This document shows positions 1 to 6,983 of a DNA stretch of 32,786 bases, piece by piece. The notes beneath the pieces were generated by a model, which worked only from the letters and a program-made list of their open reading frames with translations, was not told where the DNA came from and ran no database searches. A program made the position numbers and the translations under genes. Numbering within the stretch: position 1 is the first letter of the stretch; every line of letters starts with the position of its first letter. This stretch comes from a virus, in IMG/VR virus record IMGVR_UViG_3300012005_000032, positions 1-32,786 of that record; one strand, 5' to 3'.

Positions 1-1
1 G

Positions 2-310
2 TACGAACAGTCATTCATCGAGAATTTTGATCTATGGAACGATCTTTTAGAACATGTCAATAATCTGATCAGGACTAATTTTGGAAATATTGCCATGTTG
101 TGTTCAATAGCTGATGAAAAATATGAAATTCCAGACCAGCCAGAAACAATGGACTATGATTCATTCTGTAAATATTTCATCATCGCAGAACAGAACTACA
201 AAGGAGCTTCCAAAGATACTAAACTTGCAGAGGAGCTGTTAATTGAAATATGTGGTATGTTCTTTCGAGACTACGTCAAAAAGTTTAATATTGATGTCAA
301 ACCTATCTAG
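2..310 (+). CDS. Hypothetical protein, 5'-truncated by the window edge
   Basis: An open frame enters from the left edge and ends at a TAG, giving at least 102 residues. The first in-frame ATG is at 95, but coding-like sequence continues upstream of it, so the true start lies outside the window. The visible part is acidic and predicted helical, with no motif I recognise. A second short frame overlaps its end and continues to 428. That could be a separate overlapping gene or the continuation of this one after a frameshift. The codon pattern fits the neighbouring phage genes. Function unknown. Confidence 0.55.
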   Translation, partial: YEQSFIENFDLWNDLLEHVNNLIRTNFGNIAMLCSIADEKYEIPDQPETMDYDSFCKYFIIAEQNYKGASKDTKLAEELLIEICGMFFRDYVKKFNIDVKPI

Positions 311-428
311 AAATGATCTTCCGTTTATATCTAAATTAGATTTTGCTGGTATTGGCTCCAGGAGATTATTGGCTCAAGGCAGGGATGCAATCATAGATCT
401 TATCAATAATTCAATCATTCAAGAGTAA
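294..428 (+). CDS. Small overlapping hypothetical ORF, or frameshifted tail of the preceding gene
   Basis: The frame opens at an ATG at 294 inside the end of the preceding gene (17-base overlap) and gives 44 residues. It contains a plausible protein-like stretch around L-D-F-A-G-I-G-S-R-R and ends in acidic helix. An earlier in-frame ATG at 243 adds residues that look like out-of-frame translation of the upstream gene. There is no clear ribosome binding site. If the base count near 295-310 is wrong, the upstream protein would simply extend to 428. Not recognised. Confidence 0.35.
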   Translation: MSNLSRNDLPFISKLDFAGIGSRRLLAQGRDAIIDLINNSIIQE

Positions 429-518
429 AAGCTCTTTAAATTCAACCTTATTGATTATTTTTAGCCATTAAACTAAATCAAGCTTTCTGAATAAAATCAT
501 CAAATATATTTTTTCACA

Positions 519-866
519 ATGTTAAGAACCAAAAAACCTTTGAATGATTCTGTAGAATCTCTGAAGAAATGTTTGAACCATTTCAGGAGTTTGAAATCAA
601 ATAAGTCGAGAATAGTCTTTGCTGGAACTCTGAACATAGAAGATGATGAATGGCAGGACGAATTGAAATTCATCGTACAGGACTGTTCAGCCAAAAATAA
701 ACAGGAAAGAGAAACTATCAAACATCTATCAGATCTTTCACCTGTGTTAGCTAACATATATGAAGCAAAAACAACAATCAGAGTAGAGAGAAAACAAGGT
801 CAAAAATGGATGGATGTTTCCAGAGATTTTGTAGCTTTGATGAAGAAAAAAGGAATCATGAAATAA
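519..866 (+). CDS. Hypothetical protein (115 aa)
   Basis: This is a basic protein of 115 residues starting at ATG, 12 bases before the Thg1-like gene. The N-terminal third is lysine-rich and helical. The middle has an acidic segment (I-E-D-D-E-W-Q-D-E), and the C-terminus is basic (ends K-K-K-G-I-M-K). No catalytic motif is visible. The tight spacing to the next gene suggests cotranscription with the nucleic-acid genes that follow. An 85-residue open frame on the opposite strand here is a shadow. Function unknown. Confidence 0.6.
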   Translation: MLRTKKPLNDSVESLKKCLNHFRSLKSNKSRIVFAGTLNIEDDEWQDELKFIVQDCSAKNKQERETIKHLSDLSPVLANIYEAKTTIRVERKQGQKWMDVSRDFVALMKKKGIMK

Positions 867-878
867 CAGAACAAAATA

Positions 879-1709
879 ATGATGAAACAAGATACTTTAG
901 GAGATTGGTGTAAATGGCTTGAAAAGAATTTTTCGCCTGAAATCATGATACCGACTTTACCAGTAATCATCCGTTTGGATGGTAATAATTTTCATAATTG
1001 GACCAAAGGATTAAAAAGACCTTTCGATGAAAGATTGACTCAGTTGATGACTGATACTGCTCAATTTCTTTTAGAAGAGACTAATGCTAAAGTCGTGTTT
1101 TCTCAATCCGATGAGATCACACTTATACTTTATTCTGATGATCGAAAATCTTCTATTTATAACGATGGCAAGAAACAGAAGATCTTATCAAAACTGACAG
1201 CAAAATGTACCACATTCTTCAATGAAAGAAGAAAATTATATTTACCAGAACATAATAAGAATGCTATTTTTGATTGCAGAATTTATCAAACTCCTACTTT
1301 GCATGATGTATGTATTCAATTGCTTTGGAGAGAAAATGATGCAACAAAGAATAGCATTGCAATGCTGTCTCAAAGTTTATTCTCTCATAAAATGTTACAA
1401 GGATTAAACGGAAATCAGATGCAGGATTTGATGATGATAGAGAAAGTCGTAAATTGGAATGATCTTGAAACCAGATTTAAAAGAGGAACTTATATAAAGA
1501 GAATTAAGACTTCTAAACCATTTACTAAAACTGAATTGGAATCATTGCCTGCTAAACATAAAGCTCATCAAGATCCAAATCTTATCATAGAAAGAAGTTA
1601 TGCTAAAGTTGTAGAATATCCTATTTTTAACAAGATCACTAACAAAGTCGATGTTATTTTTCATGATATGGAACCAATCCTTTCAATAGAAGAAAATATT
1701 AATGTTTAA
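879..1709 (+). CDS. Thg1-like tRNA 3'-5' nucleotidyltransferase
   Basis: This is a 276-residue member of the tRNA-His guanylyltransferase (Thg1/TLP) family, which adds nucleotides to RNA 5' ends in the 3'-5' direction. The first metal-binding motif is I-I-R-L-D-G-N-N-F at about residues 30-38 (D34). The second carboxylate pair is in F-S-Q-S-D-E at about 74-79 (D78, E79). The family motif W-R-E-N-D-A-T-K-N-S-I follows near residue 150 and then an S-H-K segment. Length matches full-size family members. Either of two adjacent ATGs (879 or 882) could start it. In the TLP branch the usual role is 5'-end repair of tRNAs, which fits a phage that also carries a tRNA and a tRNA synthetase. Family assignment is firm; the substrate is inferred. 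Confidence 0.9.
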   Translation: MMKQDTLGDWCKWLEKNFSPEIMIPTLPVIIRLDGNNFHNWTKGLKRPFDERLTQLMTDTAQFLLEETNAKVVFSQSDEITLILYSDDRKSSIYNDGKKQKILSKLTAKCTTFFNERRKLYLPEHNKNAIFDCRIYQTPTLHDVCIQLLWRENDATKNSIAMLSQSLFSHKMLQGLNGNQMQDLMMIEKVVNWNDLETRFKRGTYIKRIKTSKPFTKTELESLPAKHKAHQDPNLIIERSYAKVVEYPIFNKITNKVDVIFHDMEPILSIEENINV

Positions 1710-1720
1710 AATATAAAAAT

Positions 1721-2536
1721 ATGCTTCACGACGAATCATTAGAAATAATACCATTCATGCCTGAAAAATGCCCTTCTTGCATGGGTCCTGTCAACATAGT
1801 TGATGAAATACACTTGATGTGTGAAAACGAATTATGCCCAGGAGTGGCAATCAAGAAGTTGTCAAAAGCTTTAGAGATCTTGGATATAGATGGTTTGGGA
1901 CCAAAAATAGCAGAAAAATTATTCAATACTGGATATTTTACAATTTTAGAAGTTTTGGATCCAGAAGTTTTCAATGCTGATAAGCTTTTGGAAAGAGAGA
2001 CTTTCAAACCAGGAAAGATGTTGGATAATGCTGTTAGGAATGTTGCTGATTTAACTAAAATTGATTTGGCAAAATTGATCCAGGCTTTACAGATAAGAGA
2101 TATAGGAAGTACAGCATCCAAGCAAGTTGCTTTATATTATTCTGATATGCCTTATGATTTCTTTGGATTGAATAAAGAAGCTATCAGAACTGTCACTGAT
2201 AAAGAATCAAACAGTTGTAAGAAAGTTCTTCAGGCAATAGAACTGATGAAGAAACGAAATACTGTAATAGAAACCAAGAACATCAAAGCTGATACTGCTG
2301 ATTTGATTACAGTTGAATTTACTGGTGAACCTACTCCATTTATGAGAGTTAAGAAAGAATTCGCTTTGGCAATCAAACCTTTTGGATATATTCATACTTC
2401 GCTCACAAAGGACACAAAACTGTTAGTTACTGATGATCTTACATCCAATACTGGAAAGATGCAGAAAGCTAAGAAGATGGGTATCGAAATAAAGACATAT
2501 GAACAACTGTTGAAAGAGTTGAATCTGTTGAAATGA
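1721..2536 (+). CDS. C-terminal half of NAD-dependent DNA ligase (zinc finger, HhH, BRCT), no adenylation domain
   Basis: 271 residues match the C-terminal portion of a LigA-type DNA ligase. A four-cysteine zinc site (C17-x2-C20 and C34-x4-C39, the latter in C-P-G) is followed by helix-hairpin-helix segments at about 51-71 (I-D-G-L-G-P-K-I-A) and 120-140 (R-D-I-G-S-T-A). The last 75 residues look like a BRCT domain (V-E-F-T-G-E-P at the start, T-K-L-L-V-T-D-D in the middle). The nucleotidyltransferase and OB domains are absent, and there is no sign of decay upstream: the gene has its own ATG 11 bases after the Thg1-like gene. Phage T5 is known to encode its NAD ligase as two polypeptides. I infer either a similar split, with the other subunit outside this window, or a stand-alone DNA-nick-binding factor. 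Confidence 0.85.
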   Translation: MLHDESLEIIPFMPEKCPSCMGPVNIVDEIHLMCENELCPGVAIKKLSKALEILDIDGLGPKIAEKLFNTGYFTILEVLDPEVFNADKLLERETFKPGKMLDNAVRNVADLTKIDLAKLIQALQIRDIGSTASKQVALYYSDMPYDFFGLNKEAIRTVTDKESNSCKKVLQAIELMKKRNTVIETKNIKADTADLITVEFTGEPTPFMRVKKEFALAIKPFGYIHTSLTKDTKLLVTDDLTSNTGKMQKAKKMGIEIKTYEQLLKELNLLK

Positions 2537-2537
2537 T
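2498..2537 (+). repeat. Left copy of a 40-bp imperfect direct repeat (3' end of the ligase gene)
   Basis: The last 40 bases of the ligase-like gene, encoding Y-E-Q-L-L-K-E-L-N-L-L-K and the stop, recur at 3057-3096 with 36 of 40 bases identical. The repeat brackets about 520 bp that contain one opposite-strand gene. Confidence 0.85.
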
Positions 2538-2547
2538 GATTCAATTT

Positions 2548-2871
2548 TTAAATTAATAAATCCTTAAATTTAACTAAAACAAAGCAACCTCTTCCAATGC
2601 TATAAGAATATCTTTTTTTACCAATGATAATTCTTGTAGTCCATGCATAATGTTGATTATTTTCACCGAAAAATGATTTTGCATAATATGCATCATCTAT
2701 TTTAATTTGAACAAGTTTATCATGAACTGAAATATGATCCCATAACATATTACCGCTTTTATTCATTGACATAATATGTCCTGGATTAATACCAATTAAT
2801 GCATTTTTTCCAGGCAATCCATTTGGATATTCAGATATATTACATTTTTGTATAGTGTTAAGTGTTTTCAT
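2548..2871 (-). CDS. Hypothetical protein (107 aa), lone minus-strand gene between direct repeats
   Basis: A 107-residue frame begins at ATG on the minus strand and converges on the ligase-like gene, with 11 bases between the stops. It is predicted mostly beta (V-Q-I-K-I-D-D-A-Y-Y-A and T-R-I-I-I-G-K-K-R-Y segments), basic, with no recognised motif. It is the only minus-strand gene in this part of the genome and lies exactly between two copies of the ligase 3' end, which suggests it arrived as a cassette. It could be a small DNA-binding or inhibitor protein, but nothing visible decides this. Confidence 0.6.
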   Translation of the reverse strand: MKTLNTIQKCNISEYPNGLPGKNALIGINPGHIMSMNKSGNMLWDHISVHDKLVQIKIDDAYYAKSFFGENNQHYAWTTRIIIGKKRYSYSIGRGCFVLVKFKDLLI

Positions 2872-3056
2872 ATATTAGATTTAATACTACAAATATACAA
2901 ACTATTTTTTAGAGTGAAAAAAAAATTAGAATAAAAAGTTATTAACATTAATAGAGTATAATGATAGTCATTGTTTAATAAAAATAATTATATTTATATG
3001 ATTAAAATCAAACATTAGAAATATACATAAATCTAAAAAAAGGTTATAGAAACAAA

Positions 3057-3096
3057 TACGAACAATTGTTGAAAGAGTTAAATATGTTGAAATGAT
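3057..3096 (+). repeat. Right copy of the direct repeat: relic of a ligase-gene 3' end
   Basis: Read in frame this stretch encodes Y-E-Q-L-L-K-E-L-N-M-L-K and a TGA stop, matching the true end of the ligase-like gene 560 bp upstream. Its stop overlaps the ATG of the next gene as ATGA. No ligase reading frame precedes it beyond a few codons, so it is a remnant left by a duplication, insertion or recombination event. Confidence 0.85.
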
Positions 3097-3643
3097 AAAA
3101 AGAGCTTTATTTATATTTTTAATTTTATCAGATTTTATTCTGATGTCACAAAATTTAAAAGATTCTGTCAAGATTCAAAGTTCTTGGTATAGTAGAATAA
3201 CCCCTTATTCATTATACACAGGATATGGAACAATGAACAATAGAATTAACCAAAATGTAGAATTTGGAAGATCTATAGGAGTTATTGATATAGGATTGGC
3301 AGTTGGAAGACTTAGTCTGAAATCAGACTCTAGTTACTTTTCAGAATTCAAAGTGACAATGGATGCATGTCAATATGGTATTTTCAGTAATGAATTCACT
3401 ATTGGAGCAGGATATGTCTTTAATTCTAGAACTCCTATTTTATTTGATATTTCTTCTACAATTTTAGCTCAAGTAAATACTAAGATAGGAGTAGGTATAA
3501 TTACAGGTTATTACGATATCAGTGGCGAAAAATACAGTTTTAGTAAAAATTATTTTGGAGTGTTTATAAGATTTGGACTGTTAAGAAGTGAAGGAGGAAT
3601 ATTGTTAAATAAAAGAGTTCATCATATACATCACCACCATTGA
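3092..3643 (+). CDS. Secreted outer-membrane-like beta protein with a natural His-rich tail
   Basis: 183 residues. The first 20 or so residues form a signal peptide (M-I-K-R-A-L then hydrophobic, cleavage likely near S-Q-N). The mature part has alternating polar/hydrophobic strands with aromatic and glycine residues (Y-S-L-Y-T-G-Y-G-T-M, F-T-I-G-A-G-Y-V-F) like a small outer-membrane or porin-like beta-barrel. The chain ends R-V-H-H-I-H-H-H-H, a histidine cluster that could bind metal. It starts on an ATGA overlap with the duplicated ligase end, so it was probably once coupled to a ligase-type gene. A phage gene for an envelope protein suggests modification of the host surface, but that role is inferred. 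Confidence 0.7.
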   Translation: MIKRALFIFLILSDFILMSQNLKDSVKIQSSWYSRITPYSLYTGYGTMNNRINQNVEFGRSIGVIDIGLAVGRLSLKSDSSYFSEFKVTMDACQYGIFSNEFTIGAGYVFNSRTPILFDISSTILAQVNTKIGVGIITGYYDISGEKYSFSKNYFGVFIRFGLLRSEGGILLNKRVHHIHHHH

Positions 3644-3666
3644 TAAATGTTAATAACTTTATTGTG

Positions 3667-3695
3667 TTGTATATTAAAAATTATTTGTATATTTG
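3667..3695 (+). promoter_or_regulatory. Bacteroidota-type promoter for the tRNA gene
   Basis: TTG at 3667-3669, an 18-base spacer and TATATTTG at 3688-3695 match the Bacteroidota consensus (-33 TTG, -7 TAnnTTTG). Predicted transcription starts a few bases downstream, just ahead of the tRNA at 3717. This is one of the sequence clues to the host. Confidence 0.6.
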
Positions 3696-3716
3696 TGATA
3701 TAAAAATAACAACAAT

Positions 3717-3789
3717 GCTCCTATAAATCAGCTGGTAGATTATCACGCTCATAACGTGGAGGTCATAGGTTCGAATCCTATTGGGAGCA
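3717..3789 (+). tRNA. tRNA with anticodon CAU (elongator Met or lysidine-modified Ile)
   Basis: A full cloverleaf can be drawn. The acceptor stem GCTCCTA pairs with TGGGAGC, with A73 as discriminator. The D stem is AATC/GATT, the anticodon stem TCACG/CGTGG with loop CTCATAA (CAT at 3750-3752), and the T arm ATAGG-TTCGAAT-CCTAT. The 3' CCA is not encoded (bases after A73 are CAT). The G1-C72 pair argues against a bacterial initiator tRNA. Sequence alone does not separate elongator Met from Ile2 with lysidine at C34. It stands alone, behind a host-type promoter. Confidence 0.93.
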
Positions 3790-3848
3790 CATTTTTAATT
3801 ATTTCTTAAAAAACATTTATAAATTTATGAAACAAAAAGATCTAAAAA

Positions 3849-4478
3849 ATGAAAACATACATATACACAACCATACAATTAATAGATGATGAAGTAAAAT
3901 ATATTTGTAATAAATTAAAAGAACCTAAACTAAATGATTATATAAATCATTGGGAATGGGATGCGGCTTATCTTTACTGGAAAGAAAACCACAAAATATT
4001 TGAGTTTGATAATCAAGAAGAAATCGATAAAGTATTTTACCACTTCACTAAAAAATTAGGTTTTAAAGAATATGAAAAACAATTAATTAATGGCATTCAA
4101 ATAACATGTATCGAAATTAAAGATGGTAAAGTGTGGTTTAAAAGTGAGGATGTGACTATAAATGAATTTATACTATGTGCTGCTAATTACTATAATGATG
4201 GTTTAAAAGAAACTCATAGTGTTTCTAATATAGATACTGGATTTGTTATTTGTGGAAGAAGACATCATAACTGTATTTCTATTTTTGCTAAAATGTATGG
4301 ATTTCCTTATTCAGATAAAGTTCATAAAATACAACAAACTGAGGTTCAAGGATTCATTACCAATACTAATAGATTTGTAACCCGTTTAGAAGCTTTAGAA
4401 ATAGCAAAAAAATCAAAACAAATAACAACAGGTGAAGGTAATTCAAAATTAGGATTATTTAGTGAAGATTTATATTAA
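3849..4478 (+). CDS. Conserved phage protein with H-H-x-C and S-E-D-L-Y motifs
   Basis: 209 residues starting at ATG. The C-terminal half has the ordered motifs I recall from a widespread uncharacterised phage family: G-R-R-H-H-N-C-I near residue 135, then Q-G-F-I-T-N-T-N-R-F-V-T-R near 170, then an E-A-L-E-I-A-K-K helix, and L-F-S-E-D-L-Y at the very end. The conserved His/Cys group could be a metal or nucleotide site. The N-terminal half is variable, with aromatic residues and an E-W-D-W-like patch. Local composition is even richer in A and T than in the Thg1/ligase genes. Function unknown; family recognition is from memory of the motif. Confidence 0.75.
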   Translation: MKTYIYTTIQLIDDEVKYICNKLKEPKLNDYINHWEWDAAYLYWKENHKIFEFDNQEEIDKVFYHFTKKLGFKEYEKQLINGIQITCIEIKDGKVWFKSEDVTINEFILCAANYYNDGLKETHSVSNIDTGFVICGRRHHNCISIFAKMYGFPYSDKVHKIQQTEVQGFITNTNRFVTRLEALEIAKKSKQITTGEGNSKLGLFSEDLY

Positions 4479-4507
4479 TTAAAAACCACTATATCGTAAC
4501 TTATAAT

Positions 4508-4660
4508 ATGAGCCATAAAGGTATATTCGAAGCTATGGAGCAATATAAAAATCAATAAACTCTCGAACTTGAACAGTCTAATTATAAATTTAAAACACTC
4601 GAATCACTATTTACTGATGAAGAATTGTTAGAATTACAAAAGCTGTTACCAATAGACTAA
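4508..4660 (+). pseudogene. Small gene broken by an in-frame TAA
   Basis: From the ATG at 4508 the frame reads M-S-H-K-G-I-F-E-A-M-E-Q-Y-K-N-Q, then TAA at 4556-4558. It continues open in the same frame for 33 more codons (T-L-E-L-E-Q ... E-E-L-L-E-L-Q-K-L-L-P-I-D) to a TAA at 4660. The two parts read as one acidic helical protein of about 50 residues. A single base change from CAA, GAA or AAA explains the stop. A sequencing error or readthrough are alternatives. This is the only coding signal between 4479 and 4720. Confidence 0.45.
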
Positions 4661-4720
4661 TTAAAATTAAACCTAAAAAAAACATTAATAAAATTAAAAT
4701 AATAAAATCAGAATACAATA

Positions 4721-4957
4721 ATGGAATTTTTAACACTTAAACAACAATTTACTAAGAAATTAGCTGATCATATTACAGTTAGTGTGGAAGATTTAAGTTC
4801 TACTGAACTAGCTATTATTGATAAAGCTTTTGATATTTTAAAAGATAATATTGATGAAGTTAAGACACAGATTGATGAAGTAAAACGACTATCACTTGAA
4901 TTAGCTAATCTTAAATCAATGCAAGATGATAACAATTATAATGGTGATGAAGAATAG
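4721..4957 (+). CDS. Small acidic coiled-coil protein (78 aa)
   Basis: 78 residues, strongly predicted helical, with heptad-like spacing through I-D-K-A-F-D-I-L-K and V-K-T-Q-I-D-E-V-K-R-L. The acidic tail is D-D-N-N-Y-N-G-D-E-E. It starts at ATG and is followed after 24 bases by the next gene on the same strand, so the two are probably cotranscribed. No family is recognised; it could be a small oligomeric regulator or structural accessory. Confidence 0.6.
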   Translation: MEFLTLKQQFTKKLADHITVSVEDLSSTELAIIDKAFDILKDNIDEVKTQIDEVKRLSLELANLKSMQDDNNYNGDEE

Positions 4958-4981
4958 AAAAATAAATCATATATTTACAAA

Positions 4982-5566
4982 ATGAAAACATATAAATCAG
5001 CTGACATGCCAAGTGATAGTGTTTGGAATAGAAAATCAATTCGCCTATATATACCAAATTGGTTATTAGAAATAACTGATGGTATTAAAAACATCTTTGT
5101 TTGGATGCCAATTATATACAAAGATAAACATTGGGATAACTACTATATCTTTGAAATACTTAAAAAGAAGATTGAATTACAGCGTAATTACTTAGTATCA
5201 CATAATCGTCATTTAGATGTACCAAGAGATAATTATTTTATGACAGTATGTCTGAACCTTATTGAACGTATTCAAGAGGAGACATATTCGTTAGAGTATA
5301 TGGATTATAACACTACTAAATTTGATTTTACACCATGTGAGGATAATCCAAAACACTCAACACTTGATACTACTTTATTAACTGAAAATTTTGATGATTT
5401 TTTAAAAAAATATCCATTAGTGGTTAAACATTTAATTAAAGAAAAACCTAGCTTGGCTGATGATAAACAATCACTTTGTTTTTACGTGTCTCATCATAAT
5501 CAAAAAAGATGTAAAGACTTATTATTTAAAATTTTAAACCATCATATAGAAAGATGGTGGGATTAA
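4982..5566 (+). CDS. Hypothetical phage protein ending in E-R-W-W-D
   Basis: 194 residues starting at ATG, rich in aromatic residues. A basic helical middle (E-I-L-K-K-K-I-E-L-Q-R-N-Y-L) is followed by an acidic loop. The C-terminal block is H-H-N-Q-K-R-C-K-D-L-L-F-K-I-L and then I-E-R-W-W-D. I associate this terminal arrangement with conserved phage proteins of unknown function, but this is recall, not a search. It forms a unit with the coiled-coil gene upstream. No catalytic motif is evident. Confidence 0.65.
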   Translation: MKTYKSADMPSDSVWNRKSIRLYIPNWLLEITDGIKNIFVWMPIIYKDKHWDNYYIFEILKKKIELQRNYLVSHNRHLDVPRDNYFMTVCLNLIERIQEETYSLEYMDYNTTKFDFTPCEDNPKHSTLDTTLLTENFDDFLKKYPLVVKHLIKEKPSLADDKQSLCFYVSHHNQKRCKDLLFKILNHHIERWWD

Positions 5567-5647
5567 AAAAAAAATAATAACATATATTGAAACATATTCC
5601 ATATTCTATTTGTATAAAATATATCTATGAATTCTCACAGCAATTTA

Positions 5648-5678
5648 TTGTCGTGTTAATTTATATATGATAATTTTG
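5648..5678 (+). promoter_or_regulatory. Bacteroidota-type promoter upstream of the secreted OB-like gene
   Basis: TTG at 5648-5650, a 20-base spacer and TAATTTTG at 5671-5678 resemble the host consensus. The predicted start of transcription is near 5685. That lies downstream of the ATG at 5667 and so supports translation from 5712 instead. Confidence 0.45.
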
Positions 5679-5711
5679 TATATAATTTTAAGTTCATCTA
5701 AAAAAATAAAC

Positions 5712-6281
5712 ATGAAAAAAACAATATCAATTTTGGCATTATTGCTATCTATTAACATTTTAGCACAATCTTCAAAACCCTGCCCAATTACAGGCGAAAG
5801 TAAAAATTACGAAAAAAGATTCAATGACTCTTTGAAAAATAGAAATTTTTCATCTGATAGCATTATTCAACTACCAGCATCTGCTTTTTTAGCTCCTGGT
5901 AATGATATATCCAGATTTAAGTATTCTGAATTTGTCAGAGTGAGAGGAAAAATAACAGATGTTAAACATGGTGGAGCTGAACTTTGCAATTGTCACTCTT
6001 CTGAAAAAACGGATCTTGATATACATATAGTGTTATCAGATTCTTTAGGGAATGGTAAAATCATATGCGAAGTGAACAGGTATACACAAGCTACAGATAC
6101 TACACTTAATTATAAAAATGTACACAGTATGATAGGAAAACAAGTAAATATCACTGGATGGATCTTTTTTGATGGAGAACATAAACAGAATGCTACTAAT
6201 ACATGTGTAAATTGTTCCAATGTCTGGAGAACAACTTGCGTTGAGGTTCACCCTGTGATGAAAATAGAAATCGTCAAATAA
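5712..6281 (+). CDS. Secreted OB-fold-like protein
   Basis: The chosen start at 5712 gives 189 residues beginning with a classical signal peptide (M-K-K-T-I-S-I-L-A-L-L-L ... I-L-A, cleavage before Q-S-S). An ATG 45 bases upstream would spoil the signal peptide and overlaps the promoter. The mature part carries strand-rich segments: Y-S-E-F-V-R-V-R-G-K-I-T-D-V, L-D-I-H-I-V-L-S-D, and G-K-Q-V-N-I-T-G-W-I-F-F-D. It ends V-E-V-H-P-V-M-K-I-E-I. This order resembles OB-like periplasmic proteins that end in an E-x-H-P-x-x-x-I-E motif. Six cysteines (C-N-C, C-V-N-C and others) may form disulfides or bind metal. Probably acquired from a host; role in infection unknown. Confidence 0.65.
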   Translation: MKKTISILALLLSINILAQSSKPCPITGESKNYEKRFNDSLKNRNFSSDSIIQLPASAFLAPGNDISRFKYSEFVRVRGKITDVKHGGAELCNCHSSEKTDLDIHIVLSDSLGNGKIICEVNRYTQATDTTLNYKNVHSMIGKQVNITGWIFFDGEHKQNATNTCVNCSNVWRTTCVEVHPVMKIEIVK

Positions 6282-6308
6282 ACAAACAGATGGATAAAAA
6301 TTTAAAAA

Positions 6309-6494
6309 ATGAAAAATTTTATACTATTTACTAAAATACTGTCCCTATTTTTAGGAGGTATACTCATAGGCTATGCTGTACATCTACAGATATGTTATCC
6401 TCCTAGATATTTTGGAGAATCTATCTGGTTGATTATACATGTAATTTGTGGCATCTTATTGATAATATATGGTAAAAAACCTATTAAAAAATAA
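6309..6494 (+). CDS. Small membrane protein with two TM helices
   Basis: 61 residues with two hydrophobic helices (roughly 4-24 and 38-54) joined by a short loop containing Y-P-P-R-Y-F-G-E. It ends in a positive tail, K-K-P-I-K-K. The positive tail and hairpin layout suggest both ends face the cytoplasm. It starts 27 bases after the secreted gene and is followed within 8 bases by another membrane gene. Small two-helix phage proteins can act in lysis, superinfection exclusion or membrane remodelling; nothing here selects among these. Confidence 0.6.
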   Translation: MKNFILFTKILSLFLGGILIGYAVHLQICYPPRYFGESIWLIIHVICGILLIIYGKKPIKK

Positions 6495-6501
6495 AAAAAA
6501 A

Positions 6502-6714
6502 ATGATAACAATAATAATTTTAACAATAGTAGCAATTTTGATAAATACCATCTCGGCATTAGAAATGGTACAAAATAAAAATCTTAAATTCATGCAATAT
6601 AAATCAGTGAGAGTATTATTAATATTGATAGTTCCTCTAGCATTTATCATATACATTCTTAATGCTATGTTTTATATTTCTATATATATTCGTGATAATT
6701 ATATCAATTATTAA
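6502..6714 (+). CDS. Small membrane protein (70 aa)
   Basis: The start is taken at the ATG at 6502 after a run of A. A possible earlier start at 6469 overlaps the preceding gene and adds only a basic peptide. The 70 residues include two hydrophobic helices (I-T-I-I-I-L-T-I-V-A-I-L-I near the N-terminus and V-L-L-I-L-I-V-P-L-A-F-I-I-Y-I-L in the middle) separated by a polar stretch. It is adjacent to another two-helix protein, so the pair may work together. Unrecognised. Confidence 0.55.
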   Translation: MITIIILTIVAILINTISALEMVQNKNLKFMQYKSVRVLLILIVPLAFIIYILNAMFYISIYIRDNYINY

Positions 6715-6718
6715 AAAT

Positions 6719-6949
6719 ATGACAACTTTTGAAATCGTAAAAAAGCTAATCGGCCCAATAAATCCAGTAGGAGATTCTTCTAGAGATGAAGAAAGATTTG
6801 AAAATCTGAAACATATGATAGAGTTGATGGACCAGATTCATTCTGAAATAGATGATGTCGCATATAGGAACAGAGAAAGTAAAGAATATTCCGTTAAAAG
6901 ATCTGTTGACTATATCAATGTTTATTTGGACAAATTAGGGATCATATAA
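6719..6949 (+). CDS. Small conserved T4-like phage protein (76 aa)
   Basis: The start is the ATG at 6719, just after the stop of the membrane gene. The ATG at 6662 would run through the previous coding region. The N-terminus T-F-E-I-V-K-K-L-I-G-P-I-N-P-V-G is followed by E-R-F-E-N-L-K-H-M-I-E-L. This is a pattern I recall in small conserved proteins of T4-like phages (I-G-x-I-x-P-V-G ... R-x-E-N-L-K). The rest is helical (I-D-D-V-A-Y-R ... R-S-V-D-Y-I-N). Function unknown in that family. Confidence 0.65.
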   Translation: MTTFEIVKKLIGPINPVGDSSRDEERFENLKHMIELMDQIHSEIDDVAYRNRESKEYSVKRSVDYINVYLDKLGII

Positions 6950-6983
6950 TAAGCTTTATCAAATTTCTTTAAAATAAAAAAAA

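Noticed and set aside
2968-3171. Minus-strand 67-residue open frame
   Set aside because: It overlaps the signal-peptide start of the plus-strand envelope gene, has low-complexity hydrophobic content driven by AT richness, and has no supporting context.
5667-5711. Upstream ATG as the start of the secreted OB-like gene
   Set aside because: It would place 15 extra residues before a classical signal peptide and lies within the predicted promoter. The ATG at 5712 is better.
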